Source: Alphaproteobacteria bacterium (GTDB lineage Bacteria; Pseudomonadota; Alphaproteobacteria; Caulobacterales; Caulobacteraceae). Taken from it: a stretch of DNA of 14,968 nucleotides. The notes beneath the pieces were generated by a model that was not told where the DNA came from, made no database searches, and saw only the letters and a list, made by a program, of their open reading frames with translations. The stretch is from contig JAGWSE010000184.1 in the NCBI GenBank assembly GCA_028869395.1, forward strand, positions 1-14,968, given 5' to 3'. Made by a program: the position numbers and the translations under genes. Numbering within the stretch: the first letter of the stretch is position 1; every line of letters begins with the position of its first letter. Positions 1-6,393 of this stretch are shown in pieces.

Positions 1-87
1 CCACATGCCCCCGACGCTGACGATCACGCAGGTCGCCAGGACCATGAGCGTGGACAACTAGATCGGAAGGTTCAGGACGAACTCCAT
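1..87 (-). pseudogene. Bestrophin-like (DUF4239-type) membrane protein, N-terminal part, interrupted by an amber codon
   Basis: Reading leftwards from an ATG at 87, the first nine codons give MEFVLNLPI. A TAG (60-58) follows, and then the same frame stays open to the window edge with a hydrophobic stretch (LSTLMVLATCVIVSVGGMW). A short 'LLNLP' opening leading into a membrane helix resembles how I recall bestrophin-like DUF4239 proteins beginning; this is inference from under 30 residues. The start is backed by a G6 run at 98-93, five bases before the ATG. TAG is one transition from CAG (Gln). So the gene is either broken, misread by one base, or started at the later ATG (45-43), which would drop part of the first helix. 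The gene continues outside the window and cannot be judged further. It is divergent from the small exported protein at 224. Confidence 0.42.
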
Positions 88-161
88 GGCTTCCCCCCAA
101 GCGCTCCCCGTTCCTTGAGTGAGCCCCAAGCCTCGCCGTTCGACAGAAACCTGGGTCGAAA

Positions 162-176
162 TTATTGACGTAATAA
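162..176. promoter_or_regulatory. Perfect inverted repeat in the divergent promoter region, possible operator
   Basis: TTATT (162-166) and AATAA (172-176) form a perfect 5-5-5 dyad. It lies between the divergent genes starting at 87 (-) and 224 (+) and overlaps the candidate -35 box at 165-171. A regulator binding here would be placed to block the rightward promoter. The dyad is short and AT-rich in GC-rich DNA, so it may simply be promoter-like sequence. Confidence 0.25.
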
Positions 177-191
177 CGTACACGCGTAATC
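165..191 (+). promoter_or_regulatory. Candidate housekeeping promoter for the small exported protein gene
   Basis: TTGACGT (165-171) matches the Caulobacter-type -35 TTGACGS at six of seven bases. After a 12-base spacer, GCGTAATC (184-191) matches five of the seven defined bases of the -10 GCTANAWC. Transcription would begin near 197, leaving a leader of about 27 bases before the ATG at 224. The consensus is known; its use here is inferred. Confidence 0.45.
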
Positions 192-223
192 TTCTGCCAT
201 TCACCCCGGAGCGAGGGCGGTCC

Positions 224-750
224 ATGGCGCGCGATTTCGGCGGCGAGGCCCGGCCTGCCTGGAGGCCGTCGCGTCGCTTGGCGTTCATGACCTACCACGG
301 CGCGCGAGGCGGGCTGCTTGTCGGCTTCCTGATGTTCGCGGTCTTGCCTACCGCTGTGGCGATCTCGCCGATCGGGCCGGAACTGCTCGGCGAGAAACAC
401 AGGCCGATCGCGCCGAGACGCTGCCAGGCGATCACCGCGTCCGCATTCAACCAAGGCTGGAAGGACCGGCCCAGGCGCTTCACCTTCCTGGGCGCGACCT
501 TCGCTCGCCGGCGCGGGGACGCCGACTGCCAGGGCCACAAGGCGGTCTTCGGCAAGGTCTGGTGGCCGGTCTGCGAGTTCGACGTCCCGTTCCAGCTGGC
601 GATCACGCGCCGCGCCGCACGAAGTACTACGCCGTACCGCCCGGGTTCACCGCCATCGTAGACGCCCGTCCGGCCACGCCGACGCGCTGTTTCGTGATCG
701 GGCCGAACACTCTGCCGCTGACCTTGTCGGGCGAGGCGGGGGCCGCCTAG
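224..750 (+). pseudogene. Small exported or membrane-anchored protein of unknown function, frameshifted
   Basis: I do not recognise this family. From ATG 224 (purine-rich GGAGCGAGGGCGG just upstream) the protein has a basic N-terminus and one hydrophobic segment at about residues 29-47. A mature part with Cys67, Cys102 and Cys117 follows. ATG 287 would instead give a classical signal peptide ending near TAVA. The first frame runs on to a stop at 661, but its last residues look like frame noise. The frame one base earlier carries a sensible continuation (RRTKYYAVPPGFTAIVDARP, then a fourth cysteine in RCFVIG) and stops at 750. Joining the two near 600-618, as if one base were missing, yields about 175 residues. 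The lesion may be a real mutation or a base-call error in GC-rich sequence. The restored end overlaps the stop of the convergent serine hydrolase gene by four bases, which supports 750 as the true end. Confidence 0.5.
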
Positions 751-1922
751 GGCGCTCGTTCCGCCGCCTGGAGCATGGCCTGCAGCATCGCGGTGCGCGC
801 CGCCGAGAGGTCGCGGCCGACGGCGGTAGGCCAGGCGGCGTTCTGCACCACGATCACCCCTTCCTTGCGGAACATGGTGATCGATTGGCCGAAGATGCCG
901 ACCGCCTCGACGCGGTCGGGCGAGCGGATCCACCAGAAGAAGCCATAGCCGCCAGGCGGCCGCGCGCCGTCGTCGATCTCCACCTTCGTGGCCTCCGGAA
1001 GCCACCAGCTGGGCACGATCTGCTTCCCGCCCGCCTTGCCGCCGCCGAGGATGAATTCGCCCACCCGGCCGTAGTCGCGCAGGGTCATGGAGATGCAGCA
1101 GCCGCCCCGCTCGCGGCCTGCCAGGTCGGTCATCCAGACCGCGTCCTGGCCCATCCCGAACGGCTTCCAGATCTTCTCGGAGGCGTAGTCGGCGAGCGGC
1201 ATGCCGACGGCGTTGGAGACCAGGATCCCCACGAGGTCCGTCTCGCCGGTGTTGTAGTTGAAGGTCGTCCCCGGCGTGTGCGCCCGCGGCAGCTTGCGCA
1301 GGTAGCTGACCATCGGGTCGACGCCGGGCTGCAGGATCTTCGTCCCCGCCTGCGCCACGTCCGACTTCGGATCGGCGTAGTTCTCGTCCCACTTCACGCC
1401 GGAGCTCATGGTCAGCATGTCGCGGACCGTCACGCCCTCGTAAGCCGAGCCCTTCAGCTGCGGGATGTAGTCGGTGACCGGCGCGTCCAGCCCCTTGATC
1501 TTGCCGTCCTGGATCGCCGCGCCCACCAGCGTCGAGGTGATCGACTTGGCGACCGAGAACGAGGTCCAGCGGTCGGTGGGCTTGCGGCCCAGGCCGTAGC
1601 GTTCGAGCAGGATCCTTCCGTCCTTCAGCACCAGCAGGCCGGAGACCCGGTAAGCCTTCATGTAGTCGTCGACGGTCCAGGTCTTGCCGTCATAGGTCCA
1701 GGTGGGCGCGATCGGATGCGCCGCGACCGGCATCGGATGCACCTCCGCCCCGCGGTGGATCACGTGCGTGGCATAGATCTTCTCGATTGTGCGGTAGCCT
1801 GTCGCCTGCTGCTCTCCCTTCCAGAAAAGGATGCTGGGCGTTCCGGGCTCAAGCGGCGTCTGACCGAGCGCCGGGCCGGCGAGGGCCAGCGACAGGGCCG
1901 TGGCGGCGAGCATGCGTTTCAT
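747..1922 (-). CDS. Exported serine hydrolase, beta-lactamase / 6-aminohexanoate-dimer hydrolase (NylB) type
   Basis: A 391-residue serine hydrolase of the beta-lactamase (class C/esterase) superfamily, predicted periplasmic. The chosen ATG at 1922 starts a clean signal peptide (residues 1-20, ending PALG-Q) and follows a G6 run seven bases upstream; an in-frame ATG at 1970 would add 16 non-signal residues. The nucleophile motif SxxK is SVAK (Ser123, Lys126). NYADP with Tyr182 and FNYNTGE with Tyr223 match the Tyr170/Tyr215 neighbourhoods I recall from NylB. GYGFFWW (326-331) and GIFGQ (342-346) close the domain in the usual place. Substrate is unknown; amide, ester or peptide bonds are all possible in this family. 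It is transcribed divergently from the FAD oxidoreductase, and its stop shares a CTAG with the end of the frameshifted gene. Confidence 0.88.
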   Translation of the reverse strand: MKRMLAATALSLALAGPALGQTPLEPGTPSILFWKGEQQATGYRTIEKIYATHVIHRGAEVHPMPVAAHPIAPTWTYDGKTWTVDDYMKAYRVSGLLVLKDGRILLERYGLGRKPTDRWTSFSVAKSITSTLVGAAIQDGKIKGLDAPVTDYIPQLKGSAYEGVTVRDMLTMSSGVKWDENYADPKSDVAQAGTKILQPGVDPMVSYLRKLPRAHTPGTTFNYNTGETDLVGILVSNAVGMPLADYASEKIWKPFGMGQDAVWMTDLAGRERGGCCISMTLRDYGRVGEFILGGGKAGGKQIVPSWWLPEATKVEIDDGARPPGGYGFFWWIRSPDRVEAVGIFGQSITMFRKEGVIVVQNAAWPTAVGRDLSAARTAMLQAMLQAAERAP

Positions 1923-1950
1923 GGCGGTTCCCCCCGAGATCTTTCCAACA

Positions 1951-1980
1951 GGCTTAGCCGTGGTTCCCATCTCCGGCCAA
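1951..1980 (-). promoter_or_regulatory. Weak candidate promoter for the serine hydrolase gene
   Basis: On the minus strand TTGGCCG (1980-1974) and GCTAAGCC (1958-1951) resemble the Caulobacter-type -35 and -10, with a 15-base spacer that is slightly long. Transcription would begin about 22 bases before the ATG at 1922. It sits in the 76-base divergent gap (1923-1998). I see no convincing box for the rightward gene in that gap. Confidence 0.27.
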
Positions 1981-1998
1981 GCGCGTTAGCGAAAGCCG

Positions 1999-3111
1999 AT
2001 GGAGTTCGATTTCGACGCGGTGGTGGTGGGCGCGGGCGCCGTGGGGCTGGCGTGCGGCTATGCGCTGAGCCGGCGCGGCCTGTCCGTGGCCGTGCTGGAG
2101 AAGGAGGCCGCGATCGGCCAGGGGGTGTCCTCGCGCAACTCCGAGGTCATCCATGGCGGGCTCTACTATCCGACCGGGTCGCTCAAGGCGCGGCTGTGCG
2201 TTGAGGGCCGCCGCATGCTCTACGCCTTCCTGGAGGCCCACCAGGTCGCCTTCGACCGTTGCGGCAAACTGGTGGTGGCGACCGCGCCGGACGAGGTCCC
2301 GCGCCTTGACGCGATCCTGCAACAGGCCGTCACCAACGGCGTCGAGGGCATGCGACGGCTCACAAGGGCCGAGGCCCAGGCGCTGGAGCCGCAGCTCGCG
2401 TGCGAGGCGGCGTTGCTGTCGCCGCAGAGCGGCGTGTTCGACAGCCACGGATACATGCTGGCCCTGCAGGGAGAGATCGAGGCGGCGGGCGGCGCGGTGG
2501 TGGTGGCGACGCCGTTCGAAGGCGCCGAACCGCTGGCCGGGGGCGGCTTCCGCGTCCGCGCCGGCGGAGCCGAGGCGACCGAGCTTACCTGTCGATACCT
2601 GGTTACCGCGCCGGGACTTTCGGCGCAGGCGGTCGCGGGACGCATCGCCGGCTTTCCGCCCGCCGGGATCCCCGCCGGCCACTACGGCAAGGGCCGCTAC
2701 TTCCGCCTCGCCGGGAAGGCGCCCTTCTCGCACCTCATCTATCCGCCGCCGATTCATGGCGCGCTGGGCACCCACTACCGGCGCGACCTCGGTGGACAGG
2801 CGGTGTTCGGGCCGGACCTGACGTTCGTGGACGAGCTGGACTACAGCGTCGATCCGGCCGCGGCGGCGGGTTTCTACCGCTACATCCGCAAGTTCTGGCC
2901 CGAGTTGCCGGAGGGGGCGCTGTCGCCGGACTACGCCGGCATCCGTCCCAAGCTGCACGGGCCCGACGAGCCGCAGCCCGACTTCCGCATCGACGGCGCG
3001 GACGCCCATGGGATCGCGGGGCTCGCCGCCCTGTTCGGCATCGAAAGTCCCGGCCTGACCTCGTCCCTCGCCATCGGGGAGGAGGTCGCCGCCAGGCTTG
3101 GCCTTGCGTGA
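1999..3111 (+). CDS. FAD-dependent oxidoreductase, L-2-hydroxyglutarate dehydrogenase-like
   Basis: A 370-residue DAO-fold flavoprotein. The Rossmann motif GAGAVG (11-16) binds FAD, with Glu34 at the end of the second strand as expected for ribose binding. SSRNSEVIHGGLYYPTGSLK (44-63) is the hallmark region of L-2-hydroxyglutarate dehydrogenases/oxidases. The C-terminus carries AGIRPKL and FGIESPGLTSSLAIGE, the second FAD-contacting segment of the family. Enzymes of this group oxidise L-2-hydroxyglutarate, a metabolic by-product, to 2-oxoglutarate and pass electrons to quinone or oxygen; the exact substrate here is inferred. There is no signal peptide. The start is set by the motif position; no clear ribosome binding site precedes it. 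The M1 peptidase gene follows after 48 bases on the same strand and may share a transcript. Confidence 0.86.
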   Translation: MEFDFDAVVVGAGAVGLACGYALSRRGLSVAVLEKEAAIGQGVSSRNSEVIHGGLYYPTGSLKARLCVEGRRMLYAFLEAHQVAFDRCGKLVVATAPDEVPRLDAILQQAVTNGVEGMRRLTRAEAQALEPQLACEAALLSPQSGVFDSHGYMLALQGEIEAAGGAVVVATPFEGAEPLAGGGFRVRAGGAEATELTCRYLVTAPGLSAQAVAGRIAGFPPAGIPAGHYGKGRYFRLAGKAPFSHLIYPPPIHGALGTHYRRDLGGQAVFGPDLTFVDELDYSVDPAAAAGFYRYIRKFWPELPEGALSPDYAGIRPKLHGPDEPQPDFRIDGADAHGIAGLAALFGIESPGLTSSLAIGEEVAARLGLA

Positions 3112-3159
3112 GGACCCCGCCCTGCGCCACATGACGGCCTCGCAGACGGGGGGCGGATC

Positions 3160-5139
3160 ATGGCGTGGCGTGGGTTGGCGATTCTGTGCTTGGCGGCCTT
3201 CGCGGCCACACCGCTCATGGCCCAGCCGCAACCGGCGGCGAGCCCCGCGGCCAATCCCTACCATCCGCTGAAGACCTTCGCCCCGCTCACCCTGCCCGAG
3301 CCCGCCAACCTGATCCGCACCGGCTCGGGCGCGCCGGGGCCCGCCTATTGGCAGAACCGCGCCGACTATCGCATCACGGCAAGGCTCGATCCGGCGACGA
3401 AGCAGCTCTTCGGCGACGAAGTCATCACCTACACCAACAACAGCCCCGATGTGCTGGACGTGCTCTGGCTGCAGCTGGACCAGAACGCCTACCGGCCCGA
3501 CAGCCGGGCCGCCGCCATGTTCCGCAAGCCCGGCGCGCCCTCGACGGACGGCTATCAGATCGAGGCGGTCGACGTGGAGACGCCGCAAGGCGCTGCGGTG
3601 GCCCACTACCTGGTCAGCGACACGCGCATGCAGGTGGCGCTGCCCGCGCCGCTCGCCCACGGCGGACAGCTGAAGCTGCACGTGCGCTATCACTTCACCA
3701 TTCCCGGCGAGTGGGGCGGCCGGATGGGCTGGGGCGAAAGCCGCAACGGGCCGATCTTCGACCTCGCCCAGTGGTATCCGCGGATGGCCGTCTACGACGA
3801 CCTGCGCGGCTGGGACACGCTCCCGTATCTCGCCAACGAGTTCTACCTCGAGTACGGCGACTTCGACTACGCGGTCACGGTTCCGGCCGACATGATCGTG
3901 GCGGGCTCGGGCGAACTCGTGAATCCGGACGAGGTGCTGACGCCCGCCGAGCGGTCGCGCCTGACGCAGGCGCGCGCCAGCGACCGGACGGTCATGATCC
4001 GCACACCGGGCGAGGTGCCGCCCGCGGCCAGGCCCTTCGCCAGCGCGACCAAGACCTGGCGGTTCCACATGGACAACACGCGTGACGTGGCCTTCTCCGC
4101 CTCGCGCGCCTTCGTCTGGGACGCCGCGCGCATCAACCTGCCGGGCGGCAAGACCGCGCTCGCCCAGTCGGTCTATCCCGCCGAGAGCGCGGGACCCGAC
4201 GCCTGGGGCCGCTCGACCGAGTACCTGAAGGACTCCGTCGAGCACTTCTCCGCGCGCTGGTATCCCTATCCCTGGCCCAACGCGATCAACGTCGCCGGTC
4301 CAGCCTCGGGCATGGAGTATCCGGGGCTGCTGTTCGACGGGATCCGCGACAAGGATAAGGGCCTCTTCTGGGTCACCGCCCACGAGATCGGCCACAGCTG
4401 GTTCCCGATGATCGTCGGCTTCGACGAACGGCGCTACGCCTGGATGGACGAGGGCTTCAACACCTTCATCGACGTCTACGAGTCCCAGGACTTCGAGCAC
4501 GGCGTCTACGGTCCCAAGCGGGACCCGGAGTATGCGCCGGCGAACACCGGCACGCCCGGCGAGCAGATCGCAAAGCTTCTGCAGGATCCGGACGCGCCGG
4601 TGATCATGACCCGCGCCGATGCGATCCGGGAGAAGTATCGTCACCCGGTCACCTATTTCAAATCGGCGTACGGCCTGACGCTGCTGCGCGAGGACATCCT
4701 GGGCAAGGCCCGCTTCGACCGCGCCTTCCGCAAGTTCATCGCCGAATGGGCGTTCAAGCACCCGCAGCCGTCCGACTTCTTCCGCGCGATGGAGAGCGAA
4801 GGCGGCGAGGACCTCTCCTGGTTCTGGCGCGGCTGGTACTTCCACAACTGGACGCTCGATCTGGCGGTGACCGGCGTCTCCTATGTCGGCGGCGATCCGG
4901 CCCAGGGGGCGGAGGTCACCGTCGAGAACCGCGGCCAGCTGGTCCTGCCGGCGACGCTCCGGGTCACCTACGCCAGCGGCAAGACCGCCGACGTCCGCGT
5001 GCCGGTCGAGACCTGGATGCAGGGCGGCCGCCGCGCCTTCACCCTGCCGGCCGGCCAAGGCCGGGTGACGGAGGCGGTCATCGACCCCGACCGCCGCCTG
5101 CCGGACCGCGACCGCTCCAACAACAGCTTCAGGCCGTAG
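3160..5139 (+). CDS. Exported M1-family zinc metallopeptidase
   Basis: A 659-residue gluzincin aminopeptidase of the M1 family, predicted periplasmic: residues 1-21 form a signal peptide ending LMA-Q. The zinc site is HEIGH (His408, Glu409, His412) followed 19 residues on by Glu431 in WMDEGFNTF, the family spacing. The exopeptidase motif, normally GAMEN-like, appears as GMEYP (384-388). Tyr504 in TYFKSAYGL is a candidate for the transition-state tyrosine. The last hundred residues form an Ig-like tail ending in the IDPDRRLPDRDRSNN pattern, which I associate with alphaproteobacterial exported M1 proteins. A G6 run six bases before ATG 3160 supports the start. The substrate is probably peptides in the envelope. 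It ends 27 bases before the convergent sugar-dehydrogenase gene. Confidence 0.92.
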   Translation: MAWRGLAILCLAAFAATPLMAQPQPAASPAANPYHPLKTFAPLTLPEPANLIRTGSGAPGPAYWQNRADYRITARLDPATKQLFGDEVITYTNNSPDVLDVLWLQLDQNAYRPDSRAAAMFRKPGAPSTDGYQIEAVDVETPQGAAVAHYLVSDTRMQVALPAPLAHGGQLKLHVRYHFTIPGEWGGRMGWGESRNGPIFDLAQWYPRMAVYDDLRGWDTLPYLANEFYLEYGDFDYAVTVPADMIVAGSGELVNPDEVLTPAERSRLTQARASDRTVMIRTPGEVPPAARPFASATKTWRFHMDNTRDVAFSASRAFVWDAARINLPGGKTALAQSVYPAESAGPDAWGRSTEYLKDSVEHFSARWYPYPWPNAINVAGPASGMEYPGLLFDGIRDKDKGLFWVTAHEIGHSWFPMIVGFDERRYAWMDEGFNTFIDVYESQDFEHGVYGPKRDPEYAPANTGTPGEQIAKLLQDPDAPVIMTRADAIREKYRHPVTYFKSAYGLTLLREDILGKARFDRAFRKFIAEWAFKHPQPSDFFRAMESEGGEDLSWFWRGWYFHNWTLDLAVTGVSYVGGDPAQGAEVTVENRGQLVLPATLRVTYASGKTADVRVPVETWMQGGRRAFTLPAGQGRVTEAVIDPDRRLPDRDRSNNSFRP

Positions 5140-5150
5140 GTGGCGATCGC

Positions 5151-5177
5151 CTCCCCGGCGGTTGGCTCACCGGGGGG
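5151..5177. terminator. GC-rich hairpin between convergent genes, possible bidirectional terminator
   Basis: CTCCCCGG (5151-5158) pairs with CCGGGGGG (5170-5177) through eight base pairs including one G-U, around an 11-base loop. It follows the M1 stop at 5139. Its right arm lies in the last codons of the opposing gene (stop 5169-5167). There is no T-run on either side, so it is not a classical intrinsic terminator. Confidence 0.3.
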
Positions 5178-6381
5178 CGAGCTTCAGGATCTCGCCGTCG
5201 GCCTCGTCGGTCAGGAGGTAGATCGCCCCATCCGGCCCGATCACGACGTCGCGGATGCGCTTGTGCAGGTCCTGCAGCAGCCACTCCTCGCCGACCACGC
5301 GGTCGCCCTTCAGGGTCAGGCGCGCCAGATGCTCGGAGGCGAGGCCGCCCACGAACAGGCTGCCCTTCCAGGCTGGGAACAGGTCCGCGTCGTAGAAGGC
5401 CATGCCCGAGGGCGCGATCACCGGGTCCCAATAATAGATCGGCTGTTCCATGCCCGGGTGGGCCGTGATCCCGGCGCCCACCGGCTTGCCGGAGTAGTCC
5501 TCGCCGTAGGTGATGACCGGCCAGCCGTAGTTCCTGCCGGGCCTGGGGATGTTGATCTCGTCACCGCCGCGCGGGCCGTGCTCGACGGTCCAGAGCTGGT
5601 GCGTCCAGGGATTGATGGCCGCCGATTCGATGTTGCGATGGCCCAAGGACCAGATCTCCGGCCGGTCGCCCGCCTTGCCGACGAACGGGTTGTCCTTCGG
5701 GATCGAGCCGTCGGCGTCGATATGGACCACCTTGCCGAGGTCGTTGTTGAGCAGCTGGGCGTCGTGCTGGCCCTCCGGCACGAAACGGTCACCGACGCCC
5801 ACGAACAGCGTCCCGTCGGGGGCGAAGACCATCCGACCGCCCATATTGAGCTTCGAGGGCAGGGCGGGCTGGGCGCGGAAGATCACCGTCACGCCTTGCA
5901 GCGCGGCCTTGCCCCGGCTCCCCACCAGCTTGCCGCGGGCCACGGAGAGGCCCGAGAGGCCGCCGGGGCGCGGCTCCTCGTAGGCCAGATAGACGAAGCC
6001 GTTCTGTCTGAAGTGAGGATCCAGCGCGAGACCGAATAGCCCCGCCTGGCCGCCCGTCGTGACGGCCGGCACGCCCGCGACCGGGGGCGACAGCGCGCCG
6101 GTCCTGCCGACGATCCTGAGGCGGCCCACCCGCTCGGTCACCAGCATCCGCCCGTCTGGCAGGAAGGCGAGGCTCCACGGATGGTCCAGGCCCCTGGCCA
6201 CTCTCAGCACCTGGAAGCGCATCGCGGTGGTGAGCGCCGGCGCCCGCGTCTGGCCGGGGAAGGCGGGGTGCTGGCCCGCGGCGTTGGGCGCGCGCGTCTC
6301 GGCGGGCCGGGGCGCGGCGGCCATGGCGGCAGGTCCGGCCACCAGCATCGACAGGGCGAGGATCGGGGTCAGGCGTCGCAT
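5167..6381 (-). CDS. Exported PQQ-dependent glucose/sorbosone dehydrogenase-fold protein (YliI/Asd-like), catalytic His replaced
   Basis: A 404-residue six-bladed propeller protein of the GSDH family, which oxidises aldose sugars with PQQ in the periplasm. A signal peptide covers residues 1-22. Family landmarks in order are GLDHPWSLAFLPDGRMLVTE (64-83), GGQAGLFGLALDPHF (110-124), GGRMVFAPDG (181-190), LGHRN (246-250), HGPRGGDEIN (268-277), NYGWP (284-288) and APSGMAFY (323-330). In the enzymes I know, a catalytic His sits two residues before the GGR-type motif (HFGGR/HQSGR). Here that position is Asn179 (LNMGGR), so activity is in doubt even though the fold is clear. The start is backed by GGAGG in the 12-base gap after asnB, whose operon it ends. 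Confidence 0.88.
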   Translation of the reverse strand: MRRLTPILALSMLVAGPAAMAAAPRPAETRAPNAAGQHPAFPGQTRAPALTTAMRFQVLRVARGLDHPWSLAFLPDGRMLVTERVGRLRIVGRTGALSPPVAGVPAVTTGGQAGLFGLALDPHFRQNGFVYLAYEEPRPGGLSGLSVARGKLVGSRGKAALQGVTVIFRAQPALPSKLNMGGRMVFAPDGTLFVGVGDRFVPEGQHDAQLLNNDLGKVVHIDADGSIPKDNPFVGKAGDRPEIWSLGHRNIESAAINPWTHQLWTVEHGPRGGDEINIPRPGRNYGWPVITYGEDYSGKPVGAGITAHPGMEQPIYYWDPVIAPSGMAFYDADLFPAWKGSLFVGGLASEHLARLTLKGDRVVGEEWLLQDLHKRIRDVVIGPDGAIYLLTDEADGEILKLAPR

Positions 6382-6393
6382 CGGGGCCTCCGA

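Noticed and set aside
2..61. Short plus-strand frame ending in a TAG at 59-61
   Set aside because: No motif; the minus-strand reading gives a start, ribosome binding site and membrane helix and is more coherent.
292..1392. A minus-strand frame through the frameshifted gene and the serine hydrolase
   Set aside because: Low-complexity translation out of phase with the well-supported serine hydrolase.
885..2204. A plus-strand open frame over the serine hydrolase
   Set aside because: Antisense shadow; runs into the divergent FAD gene in the wrong frame.
1954..5058. A very long open frame on the minus strand opposite the FAD oxidoreductase and M1 peptidase
   Set aside because: It is the antisense shadow of two genes with clear family motifs; its Arg/Ala/Gly/His-rich translation has no domain.
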